The notes beneath the pieces are model-generated. The model did not search any database and was not told the origin of the DNA. It saw only the letters and a program-made list of their open reading frames with translations. The translations under genes were made by a program, and so were the position numbers. DNA of 64,000 bases, taken from NCBI GenBank assembly GCA_039815055.1, contig JBCCAA010000006.1, positions 8,789-72,788 of the forward strand. The letters are read 5' to 3'. Numbering within the stretch: position 1 is the stretch's first letter; each line of letters starts with the position of its first letter. Shown here one piece after another: positions 7,441 through 15,302 of the stretch. This DNA comes from UBA5336 sp039815055 (GTDB taxonomy: Bacteria > Pseudomonadota > Alphaproteobacteria > Caulobacterales > Hyphomonadaceae).

Positions 7441-9987
7441 TTATTCGATGCGAGCGCGGAAGCTGAACGCGATTTCGGGGTCGGGGTCGCCGCCGATCAA
7501 CGCGCCGCGAGGCCTGAAACAGATGAAGGTGATGTCGGCCCGGTAAGTGCCGTCCGGCGCTATTGTCGAGCATTGCGTGAGAAAATCGATGGGGCGCGTC
7601 GTGCCCGTGGCGAACCGAACGTCCGTTGCGTAATCATATGTAAGCGCGGCGCCATTCGATTGCACAACCCCGACAGGATCGGTTCCAACGAAATCGTCGG
7701 GTCCGTTGAAGTCGATATCTCCGTTCCAGAAACGGATTTCTTCGGGAATTTTATCGACCAGGAATATCGAGTCCACATCGGTCGGCCCATCCCCTTCGTT
7801 GGAAACCGTGATCGTGTAGATCACGTCTTCGCCGGGCAGCGCATAAATGCCACTGCCGGATGGATCAAACAGCTTCACCGACTTGCTGGCATCCAGCTGC
7901 GCGGCCCCGGAAACCGTAACCGTGAAGTCTTCAACCTCGCCATCCGACGCTGTTCCATCATAGGAAAGCCCGGTTTCGGTCGACCAGCGCAAGCGAGCAA
8001 GCGCCGTGCCGAGACTGGCGCCTACCGGTACCGCAATTGAAACATCGACCGTGCCTCCGGAGGCTTGAAGGTCCGTGCCGACGTGTTCGTCGGTGCCATC
8101 AAAAGCGCCGTCCTGATCCCAATCGATGAAAGCCTGAAGATAGCCGTTGGTTCCGCTTACGGGAACAGACAGGGTTTCGGTTGTGCCACGGGTGAGATCG
8201 GCTCCGCTGGCGATATCCTCGTCATTGGTGCCGGTCTGATCATCCGCCGTGGCATCGCTGGACACCTGAGTATCGGTTTCATTGTCCGGGTCGGTCGCGC
8301 CGATACGGTATCCCGCCCGGATGGCATGACCTGCGTCGCCATAAGAATCTGGCGCATCGCCATAATCGAGCGGGCGGGGACAGTAATCCAAATCACCGAT
8401 CGCGATCACCTGATACCCCAGAGACGTCTCGGCATTGCGGTAGTTGAACGAGACAGAGTCTACGGGCTGCAGGAAAGTTACGACAAGCTGGCCATTCGTT
8501 GTTCCATTGTTGGCGCTCGCCGTGCCGATCACCGCCGCGCCAATGACCTGGTTGGCCGATGATTGTGTCAGGATTGGCGTAACGGTTTGCCCATTCAGTG
8601 TGCCGAAAAAGTCCAAACGGTCCAGCCAATTGCCGGCGCCGGCATCGATATCGTGCACATCGAACTGGATGGCTTCAACGCCGATACCAGGCGTGCCCAG
8701 ATTGGCTGTGAACGTCAGCGTTTCACTGGTGGTGTTCATTTCCTGGCCGTAGATCAGGTTGGTATCGCCGGTCCCGAACGTCGGGGATGTACCGGTGTAA
8801 GGCGCCAAGGTGCCACTACCAGAGGAGCGGCGAACATAGTCACCGGTAAAACTGAAGCTGAAATCCATGCCATCTGAACCGCCGGCCGGGTAATTTCGCG
8901 TCTCACTGGTGGCCGCCGTGTTGGTGTTGACCGGCCAGTTATTGCCCGAGGCCGCCCAATCAAAACTCGCCGCCGTTGTGGTGCAGCTCAAGGTCGGGGC
9001 AACGCCAGGCGTGCCCGAGTACCCAGGCGTGATGGAAAGACTGTCATTGTCATCTTCCAACGGCGCGGTGGCCGCATTGTTCGGTGTGGAATCCGGATCG
9101 GTGCTGTCGGACGCCGACACTTCGGCAGACAAGGTATAGTCCCCGGTTGTCAGGACCGACGCGACGATGTCCAGACTGATACTGCCACCATTGGCAATGC
9201 TGCCCGGCAGGGTCCACAAACCCGTTGTTTCATCGTAGGCAGAGCCACCATTGCTGGAGCTGAATTCCAAACCGCTCGGCAAAGGCACGCTCACCTGCAA
9301 ACCCGTTACGGCGTCAGCGCCGCCATTGTTGACCGTCACCGTATAGGTCACCTGGTCACCGAAATCGGGACCGGAATCGTCCACAGATAGGGCCAGTGAC
9401 ACGTCACTATCGCTTGGAACGATATTGTTGAAAAACAATTGTACCCGGTCGACCGTGCCGTCATCGGCGTTGGGAAACGTATCGCACAGGCTGATCTGCC
9501 AGTTGCCCTGAGCCGCCAGGCCGTTGAACGTGTTCAGGGTTTCAAACGGGCGCCGCGTAAACTCGTATGGGTCGAAGTCGCTGTCGTGGGTTGTGGTATC
9601 GTTGTCGATCTGGGCGTTGCCAGACTGGCTGTCCAGAAGAACGTTTAAGTCATCGGCGCCGCTGCCGCTGGCAGGCGCGTTGATCGCGCGGACCGTGGTG
9701 GTGCCATTCGGCGCGGTGATCTCTAGCCGAATGTCGCGGCGGTATGGGTGGTCTGCGACGATGCCGACATTCAGATCGGTTACGGTGAAACTTTCAGCAA
9801 TATTGATGTTGAATGTCGTAGGGGTTCCGGTGCAGGCGTTCCCACTGCCAACGGCCACGGGCGTTGTGTAGAGATAAGGGCCGTTCTGGGCGACGGCAGG
9901 CATCGCAACAAACGCCAGCGCTGCGCTCATAACAACGCATCGCACACCGCCAAATACGCGTGCAAATCTACCGCAGTCCGTGCTCAC
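7441..9987 (-). CDS. Large secreted multidomain protein (P-domain, DUF11-like, GEVED)
   Basis: The 848-residue protein starts (GTG) with a signal peptide ending near AMPAVAQ (about residue 33). Beta-rich modules follow in order. A proprotein-convertase P-type domain (about 50-195) contains VADHPYRRDIRLEITAPNG and QGNWQISLCDTFPNADDG. A DUF11-like module (about 198-310) comes next, then a middle region (about 330-540). A GEVED domain (about 545-693) contains DYGDAPDSYG, FIDWDQDGAFD and SDGEVEDFTV. A final DUF11-like module (about 698-848) lacks any obvious sorting anchor. Composition is rich in Asp, Thr, Ser and Gly. It is probably an extracellular or surface adhesion-type protein. Its position between trpF and trpB is unrelated to tryptophan synthesis and suggests insertion. 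Confidence 0.8.
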   Translation of the reverse strand: MSTDCGRFARVFGGVRCVVMSAALAFVAMPAVAQNGPYLYTTPVAVGSGNACTGTPTTFNINIAESFTVTDLNVGIVADHPYRRDIRLEITAPNGTTTVRAINAPASGSGADDLNVLLDSQSGNAQIDNDTTTHDSDFDPYEFTRRPFETLNTFNGLAAQGNWQISLCDTFPNADDGTVDRVQLFFNNIVPSDSDVSLALSVDDSGPDFGDQVTYTVTVNNGGADAVTGLQVSVPLPSGLEFSSSNGGSAYDETTGLWTLPGSIANGGSISLDIVASVLTTGDYTLSAEVSASDSTDPDSTPNNAATAPLEDDNDSLSITPGYSGTPGVAPTLSCTTTAASFDWAASGNNWPVNTNTAATSETRNYPAGGSDGMDFSFSFTGDYVRRSSGSGTLAPYTGTSPTFGTGDTNLIYGQEMNTTSETLTFTANLGTPGIGVEAIQFDVHDIDAGAGNWLDRLDFFGTLNGQTVTPILTQSSANQVIGAAVIGTASANNGTTNGQLVVTFLQPVDSVSFNYRNAETSLGYQVIAIGDLDYCPRPLDYGDAPDSYGDAGHAIRAGYRIGATDPDNETDTQVSSDATADDQTGTNDEDIASGADLTRGTTETLSVPVSGTNGYLQAFIDWDQDGAFDGTDEHVGTDLQASGGTVDVSIAVPVGASLGTALARLRWSTETGLSYDGTASDGEVEDFTVTVSGAAQLDASKSVKLFDPSGSGIYALPGEDVIYTITVSNEGDGPTDVDSIFLVDKIPEEIRFWNGDIDFNGPDDFVGTDPVGVVQSNGAALTYDYATDVRFATGTTRPIDFLTQCSTIAPDGTYRADITFICFRPRGALIGGDPDPEIAFSFRARIE

Positions 9988-10047
9988 CGCCCGTAAGCCT
10001 TTGAAGTTGCTACTTATCGGTGTGTCACGGGCGGCTTTAACACCTCG

Positions 10048-10686
10048 TTAATTCAACCGAGGTCCCCTGGCGGCATTGATGAACGCGCCCATCATGGCGT
10101 CGGACTTCAGTCCTTTTTCCCCTTCCACACCGGAAGACACATCCACCGCCGCAGCGCCGGTGCGGTCTATAGCGCGCGCAACATTTTCCACTGTCAGACC
10201 GCCGGCAAGGATCCAGGGCAATGGCGCGTCCCAGCCGTCAAGGATTGACCAGTCAAAGGCCTGGCCATGGCCACCTGTGCGACGCGCGCCCCTTGGTGGT
10301 TTCGCATCTATCAACAGCCGGTCGACGGCATTGAACGTTCTGAGTGGTTGAAGGTCTTCGACGGACGACACGCCGATGGCTTTCCAAACCTCAAGCCCGC
10401 TTCGATCTTTGATCTGCGCCGCGCGATCGGCGGATTCCGCGCCGTGCAGCTGCAGGGCATCCACACCGCTTACGGCGGCCGCGTCCACATCCGCGTCGGA
10501 CGGATCCACCAACAGAGCAACCGTCCTTGCAGCGCCCTTGAACGCCAACAATCGCTTTGCATCCTCAGGTGTCACATGGCGTGGGCTGGCTTCGACAAAC
10601 ACAAAACCGATCCACGTCGCACCGAGTTCCGCCGCCCGGCGCACATGTCCGGGCTGCGTCAGTCCGCAGATTTTAACGTCCGCCAA
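10048..10686 (-). CDS. trpF: Phosphoribosylanthranilate isomerase
   Basis: TrpF converts N-(5-phosphoribosyl)anthranilate to CdRP in tryptophan synthesis. The 212-residue TIM barrel begins MADVKICGLTQ, with the catalytic Cys at position 7. It also carries QLHG, LLIDAKPPRG, WILAGGL and the DVSSGVEG phosphate-binding end. The only reasonable start is a TTG directly after the grpE TAA stop. There is no strong ribosome binding site beyond AGG about 12 bases upstream, so translation may rely on reinitiation after grpE. Confidence 0.95.
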   Translation of the reverse strand: MADVKICGLTQPGHVRRAAELGATWIGFVFVEASPRHVTPEDAKRLLAFKGAARTVALLVDPSDADVDAAAVSGVDALQLHGAESADRAAQIKDRSGLEVWKAIGVSSVEDLQPLRTFNAVDRLLIDAKPPRGARRTGGHGQAFDWSILDGWDAPLPWILAGGLTVENVARAIDRTGAAAVDVSSGVEGEKGLKSDAMMGAFINAARGPRLN

Positions 10687-11292
10687 TTAATTGGCCGGAC
10701 CTGTCGAGACCGCCACCATGGCCGCGCGCAGGGTGCGCTCGCCGATTTTCCAGCCTGACTGGAAAGTCATGGCAATGGCGCCGCTTGGCTGGTCAGACGG
10801 TATCTGGCTGACGGCCTGGTGGAAGTTTGGATCAAACGCCGCGCCGGGCACAGCATCGATCGCCGTTACGTTATGGCGCGCCAGAACCGCATGCAGCTCT
10901 TTCTGAGTCATCTCGATCCCGCCCATCAAGCTTTGCCCACCTTCACTCAGCGCGGCGCGGGTATCGGCATCCAGTGCGTCCATGGCGCGCGAGAGGTTGT
11001 CTGACACTGATAAGAGGTCGCCCGCGAACTTCTCAATCGCGAAGACCCGCGCATCGGCAACTTCCCTGGCCGCGCGCTTGCGCACATTATCGACTTCGGC
11101 GAGCGAGCGCAGCAGCTTGTCTGACAGTTCGGCCTTCTCCGCCTCTAGCCCGGCAATGATCTCGTCCGGCGTCGGCGGTGCCGGTTCTGGCTCAACCGCC
11201 TCACCGTCCACCGGCTCCAAAGCCGGATCTGCGTCAGTGTTTTCAGCCTCTGGTTCAGGCAATTCTTCTTCGAGTTTCGTTTCGTCGCTCAT
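10687..11292 (-). CDS. grpE: GrpE, nucleotide exchange factor for DnaK
   Basis: GrpE drives ADP release from DnaK in the heat-shock chaperone cycle. The 201-residue protein has a long acidic N-terminus (rich in Glu and Pro, about 1-45) and a long coiled-coil helix (about 45-100). A C-terminal beta domain carries HNVTAIDAVPGAAFDPNFHQAV. The ATG is preceded by AAGGGTG. It lies 9 bp downstream of hrcA, the common heat-shock pair, and directly abuts trpF. Confidence 0.95.
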   Translation of the reverse strand: MSDETKLEEELPEPEAENTDADPALEPVDGEAVEPEPAPPTPDEIIAGLEAEKAELSDKLLRSLAEVDNVRKRAAREVADARVFAIEKFAGDLLSVSDNLSRAMDALDADTRAALSEGGQSLMGGIEMTQKELHAVLARHNVTAIDAVPGAAFDPNFHQAVSQIPSDQPSGAIAMTFQSGWKIGERTLRAAMVAVSTGPAN

Positions 11293-11301
11293 GAGACACC
11301 C

Positions 11302-12420
11302 TTATTCCTTGCCGCGACCATCGCCGATGATCCGGCTGACAACCCTGGCCGTGTAATCGACCATGGGAATGACGCGGGCATAATTCAGGCGCGTGGGCCC
11401 GATAACGCCCAATGCGCCGACAACCTGCTTTTGCGCGTTCATATAGGGAGCTACGATCACGCTTGAACCCGTAAGCTGAAACAGACGGTTTTCAGATCCG
11501 ATAAACAGCCGCACTCCGCCCGCTTCCTGCGTTTTGGACAGAATGTCCAGCACGGCTTGCTGGCGCTCCAACATATTGAAAATCTGCCGCACGCGGTCGA
11601 GATCTTCTGCCGCCGTGGCATCCTCCAGCAGATTGGCGTGACCATGGACGATGAGCTTTGGCTCGCTGCCCTCACCATTGCCCGACCATTCGGCAAGCCC
11701 GGCTTCGACCAACGCGCTTGTGGTCTCATCCAGTTCTGCGCGATGGTCTTCCAATTCGCCAAGGATTGCGGCGTGACTGCCTTCCAGGGATTTGCCTTTC
11801 AGGCGCGTGTTCAAATAGTTGCTGGCTTCCATCAAGGCCGTGACGGGAAGATCCTTGGGCATGGCGACGAGCCGGTTTTCGACGTCGCCGTCTTCCGTCA
11901 CCAACACACACAAAGCATCGCCGGTGCCGAGCGGTACAAATTCGACATGCCGGATCGGCGCATCTCGCGTCGGAGCAGACACCAAACCGGCGCCCCGGGC
12001 CACGCCCGACAGAAGCGTTGATGCTTCCGCAAGTACGGCATCGCGATCACGGCCTGCCGCGCTGAGACGGGATTCGATCTCGTCCTGATCAGCCGCGCTT
12101 GGATCACCAGACTCCAAAAATCCGTCCACGAACAGGCGTAGCCCGGCATGAGTGGGCTGGCGTCCCGCTGAAATGTGAGGCGAATCTATGAGGCCCAGAT
12201 CAGTCAAATCCGCCATCACATTGCGAATCGAGGCAGGCGACAGGGAGATGCCGGATTTCGACAGTGTTCGCGACCCAACCGGTTCCCCGGTGTCGAGATA
12301 GCCTTCTACAATCGTGCGAAAGATGTCACGCGAGCGCGCATCCAGGGACTGCAATAGAGAAGAGGACGATGTGAAATCTCGCATTGTTCTGTGAGTAGGC
12401 ATCGCCGCCTGAGTGTTCAA
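11302..12420 (-). CDS. hrcA: HrcA, heat-inducible transcription repressor
   Basis: HrcA represses chaperone operons by binding CIRCE elements. The protein has the winged-HTH N-terminus (LDARSRDIFRTIVEGYLDTGEPVGSR), ISLSPASIRNVMADL, and the C-terminal ligand-type domain ending PTRLNYARVIPMVDYTARV. No CIRCE element was seen in this window. The start is uncertain: the longest form uses TTG at 12420, with in-frame ATGs at 12402 and 12384. The strongest ribosome binding site (AGGAGG at 12441-12446) is spaced for a GTG in a different frame. The coordinates given are the longest form. Confidence 0.9.
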   Translation of the reverse strand: MNTQAAMPTHRTMRDFTSSSSLLQSLDARSRDIFRTIVEGYLDTGEPVGSRTLSKSGISLSPASIRNVMADLTDLGLIDSPHISAGRQPTHAGLRLFVDGFLESGDPSAADQDEIESRLSAAGRDRDAVLAEASTLLSGVARGAGLVSAPTRDAPIRHVEFVPLGTGDALCVLVTEDGDVENRLVAMPKDLPVTALMEASNYLNTRLKGKSLEGSHAAILGELEDHRAELDETTSALVEAGLAEWSGNGEGSEPKLIVHGHANLLEDATAAEDLDRVRQIFNMLERQQAVLDILSKTQEAGGVRLFIGSENRLFQLTGSSVIVAPYMNAQKQVVGALGVIGPTRLNYARVIPMVDYTARVVSRIIGDGRGKE

Positions 12421-12580
12421 GGCACAGCGGCACTCGGTTACCTCCTGGAGAACTACGGATCAGCGTGTCACGCTCGCCAAGGTTAAGCCCATGTAAGTGC
12501 CGACACTCAAATCCAACCACGCCGTCCAATCAAGCCGAAACCGAACCGCGCTAAAACGCTCGGCTGAGGCGGCGAATTCG

Positions 12581-13096
12581 ATGATACAAACGCGAAAAGC
12601 AAAGTCCTGGTTCACCAGCCGGCGCGGCGCAACAGCCGTGGAATTTGCTCTGGTCGCTCCAGTTTTCCTGTTTTTTTTCACCGCCGCGGTCGAATATAGC
12701 CTGTTCTATTTCAAGACGAGCTTCCTCAAGCACGTGCTGTATGAAGCAAGCCGCAACGTCCAGACGGGCGAGGTGCAGGACGCGGTCGATCCGCAAGCCT
12801 TCTTCCAGGCCGAATATTGCGACGATGCCGCCTTCCTGGTGCGCTGTGAAGACGTGTATTTCGATGTGCGCTCGGCCGCCGACCTGGCCTCCATCACCTT
12901 TCCAGGCGCAACATTCGATGGCAGCGGCATTCCGACCAACTTCGTGTTTCAGCCCGGCGGTCCGGACACGATCACCACGATGCGTGTGGCCACACCGTAC
13001 AGCTTTTTCACACCGATGATGCAGGACATTTTCCAACCAGACGGGTCACCCGCCATCATTGTTGGCTATACCGTTTCAAAGAATGAGCCGTTCTGA
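12581..13096 (+). CDS. TadE-like pseudopilin / pilus assembly protein
   Basis: The protein (about 171 residues from the ATG at 12581) has a basic N-terminus followed by RRGATAVEFALVAPVFLFFF, the hallmark TadE-type prepilin and transmembrane segment with the conserved Glu. The remainder is a periplasmic or extracellular domain. An upstream in-frame ATG at 12497 would add 28 residues of poor character, so I prefer 12581. Its stop overlaps the next ATG (TGATG). It is the first of a three-gene minor pilin cluster; no tadA, cpaB or prepilin peptidase is in the window. Confidence 0.85.
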   Translation: MIQTRKAKSWFTSRRGATAVEFALVAPVFLFFFTAAVEYSLFYFKTSFLKHVLYEASRNVQTGEVQDAVDPQAFFQAEYCDDAAFLVRCEDVYFDVRSAADLASITFPGATFDGSGIPTNFVFQPGGPDTITTMRVATPYSFFTPMMQDIFQPDGSPAIIVGYTVSKNEPF

Positions 13097-13707
13097 TGGG
13101 GCGGCACGTGGCCTTCCTGCGTGACCGACGCGGCCTGGCGGCGCTGGAATTTGCGCTGTTCTCGCCTTTCCTCGCAATCATGATCTACGGCCTGTTGGAA
13201 ATGACCTTCCGGTTCCGCGCCGCTGATGAGTTCCAGCGCTATGTCCAGCAGGCCGGCGACTATCTTTCGCGCGAAGACCAGCTGGTCAGCGGCGATATCG
13301 ACGCTATTTACGCCGCCGCCGACCATATGATCCGCTCCGGCGATCTGACCGGCAATCTTCATCTCGATGTTTCCAGCATTGGGTTCATTTCCGATGGCTC
13401 GCCAGAATTGCTCTGGCGTCGCCATCGCGGCAACACCCCGCCTGCGCTCGATGTAAGCGAGGCGGCGGGGCTCGGCGATCCCGGCGAAAGCGTCATGCGG
13501 GTGTCGGTTCGTTTCAGCTATGAAACACCCATCAGCGAGCTCATGGGCCTCGGCCAGATGACATTGGACGAAGCGGTGTTCTATCGCCCGCGCGTGACCC
13601 GGGTGATCGCGATCGATGGTGAAATTTTCGATGACGGGGCGAATTGGGTGAATGACGGCGCCTCGACCGCGCCGGCACCCGAAGGCGATCCGGATGTGGA
13701 GCCATGA
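13096..13707 (+). CDS. TadE/TadF-like pilus assembly protein
   Basis: This 203-residue protein has RRGLAALEFALFSPFLAIMIYGLLE near its N-terminus, the TadE-like hydrophobic segment with conserved Glu. A globular exported domain follows, with an acidic Pro-rich tail (APAPEGDPDVEP). Translation is coupled by a 1-base overlap upstream and a 4-base overlap with the TadG-like gene downstream. It is likely a minor pseudopilin of a Tad (tight adherence) apparatus, or a related surface structure, whose motor genes lie elsewhere. Confidence 0.8.
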   Translation: MGRHVAFLRDRRGLAALEFALFSPFLAIMIYGLLEMTFRFRAADEFQRYVQQAGDYLSREDQLVSGDIDAIYAAADHMIRSGDLTGNLHLDVSSIGFISDGSPELLWRRHRGNTPPALDVSEAAGLGDPGESVMRVSVRFSYETPISELMGLGQMTLDEAVFYRPRVTRVIAIDGEIFDDGANWVNDGASTAPAPEGDPDVEP

Positions 13708-15182
13708 TGAGGTTCTGGACCAACCGGGCCGGCGGCGTTGCCGTACCCATGAGCCTGATGATCGTGGGGTTGATCTCCATGGTCGGGCTGGCGGTGGATG
13801 GCTCGCGCGCCTACCTCGCCCAGGACAAGTTTCAGGCTGCGCTGGATGCTGCCGCTCTGGCTGTGGGCTCCACTTATGACACCGATGAGGCGCTGGATCA
13901 GCTCGCCACCGACTTTGTGGTCAACAATTTCGGGCTCAACGGTACGACCCTCGGCGATATCAGCGTGGCGTCGACAACGGAGTATGTGAACCTGTCAGGC
14001 ACGTTTACACTCGACACCTATTTCATGCAGATCTTTGCCGCCGACACGATCACGCTTTCAGCCAGCACCGAGGTGAAACGCGCGGGCGGCGGGCTGATGG
14101 TGTCCATGGTGCTCGACAATACCGGCTCCATGTGGAGCGGAGGAAATATTTCCGCGCTGCGCAACGCGTCCCAGAGCCTGGTCGACTACGTGTTCAACGG
14201 CGAAACGGAGGACGCAGACCTGCGCTTTGCCATTGTGCCGTATGCCGCCGCCGTAAACCCCGGATATGTGTCAGAAACCCTGGTCAATGTGCCGCTTGCC
14301 TATGGCAACGTCGATCCGCTGGATGAGACCGCCTGGAAGGGCTGTGTGTCCGAGCGTTGGGGCGCTGCCTCCCTGTCCGACACCCCGCCCAGCGCTGCAT
14401 ATTGGTCGCCATACTGGTTCCCCGCCGGAAGCGACAACAATTACATCGAAGGCGATGCGGCCAGCATCGTGCCGGGCGGGGTGAAGAATTCCAACCACAT
14501 CACAGGGCCTAACATCGGCTGCCCGACCCCGATCACGCCGCTCACCTCGACCAAATCCGTCATTGATGGTGCGATCTCTGACATGACCGCCTGGAACCGT
14601 GGCGGCACGCTGACCGATATTGGCATGGCCTGGGGCATCCGCGTGCTGTCTCCCGGCCTGCCATTCTCAGAATCGTCCACGCAGATCGATCAGGAGACCG
14701 GGGCGTCTTTGTGGGACAGCACCCGTTGGCGCAGCGCCATCGTGCTGATGACTGATGGGGAAAGCAGCTTCTACAATTACGGCGGCGGCGGCGGATCCAA
14801 CCAGGAAGGCACAAGCCCGAATACCAGCCACCCCTCCAGCTCAGACTACACCGCCTATGGCCGCTGGAATGAAGACGGTGGAAATGCCAAGACCATTTTC
14901 ACGGGGGCGCCAGGCTATACCGGCGAAGATGGCACGACCGACAATTCCACCCGCGGCAAGATCAACCAGCGCATCCACGATCTTTGCACCCAGGCGAAGG
15001 CCCAGGGCATCATCATCTACACCGTCGTGTTCACCTCACGCGTCAGCCAGAACACCCGCGATATGTACAAATCCTGCGCCTCTGACCCCGGAAAATACTG
15101 GTATGCGCCAAACAGCAGCGCGCTGAATTCGGCCTTTGAACAGGTCGGAAGTGACCTGTCCAAACTGCGCATCACGCGCTAG
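13704..15182 (+). CDS. TadG-like protein with vWA domain
   Basis: The 492-residue protein begins with a TadG-type segment (GGVAVPMSLMIVGLISMVGLAVDGSRAYLAQ) and a region of about 100 residues with the DAAALAVG motif. A von Willebrand A domain starts near residue 131. The MIDAS-like DNTGSM is at 138-143 and a second acidic motif is at VLMTDGESS. A Gly/Ser/Asn-rich insertion (about 355-400) lies inside the vWA domain. TadG proteins are envelope-anchored components of Tad pili. It is the last gene of the three-gene cluster. Confidence 0.85.
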   Translation: MMRFWTNRAGGVAVPMSLMIVGLISMVGLAVDGSRAYLAQDKFQAALDAAALAVGSTYDTDEALDQLATDFVVNNFGLNGTTLGDISVASTTEYVNLSGTFTLDTYFMQIFAADTITLSASTEVKRAGGGLMVSMVLDNTGSMWSGGNISALRNASQSLVDYVFNGETEDADLRFAIVPYAAAVNPGYVSETLVNVPLAYGNVDPLDETAWKGCVSERWGAASLSDTPPSAAYWSPYWFPAGSDNNYIEGDAASIVPGGVKNSNHITGPNIGCPTPITPLTSTKSVIDGAISDMTAWNRGGTLTDIGMAWGIRVLSPGLPFSESSTQIDQETGASLWDSTRWRSAIVLMTDGESSFYNYGGGGGSNQEGTSPNTSHPSSSDYTAYGRWNEDGGNAKTIFTGAPGYTGEDGTTDNSTRGKINQRIHDLCTQAKAQGIIIYTVVFTSRVSQNTRDMYKSCASDPGKYWYAPNSSALNSAFEQVGSDLSKLRITR

Positions 15183-15211
15183 ATTCGACACACAAAAAGT
15201 CGTCGTCCAGA

Positions 15212-15226
15212 TTTCCGTAGCGGAAA
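15212..15226 (+). terminator. Short hairpin after the tad genes
   Basis: TTTCCG at 15212-15217 and CGGAAA at 15221-15226 form a 6-bp stem with a TAG loop, 30 bp after the tadG-like stop. There is no T-run, so it is a weak terminator or processing hairpin candidate. Confidence 0.3.
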
Positions 15227-15245
15227 ACGAGACCAACACACACGC

Positions 15246-15266
15246 CCTGACTATATAGCAGTCAGG
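15246..15266. promoter_or_regulatory. Palindrome upstream of the aldehyde dehydrogenase gene
   Basis: CCTGACT at 15246-15252 and AGTCAGG at 15260-15266 are a perfect 7-bp inverted repeat with an AT-rich 7-bp spacer. It lies about 36 bp before the start codon. This is the size and place of a dimeric repressor operator, but the protein is unknown. Confidence 0.4.
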
Positions 15267-15302
15267 TCACAAATAATGTGAGTCATTAGGGAGGCTCTCG
15301 CC

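Noticed and set aside
6661..8040. 459-codon plus-strand open frame
   Set aside because: It is antisense to trpB and the secreted protein, both convincing genes. It has no recognisable domain; the frame stays open because of the GC-rich codon bias.
12421..12580. CIRCE element for HrcA
   Set aside because: No TTAGCACTC-N9-GAGTGCTAA-like sequence was seen between hrcA and the tad genes.
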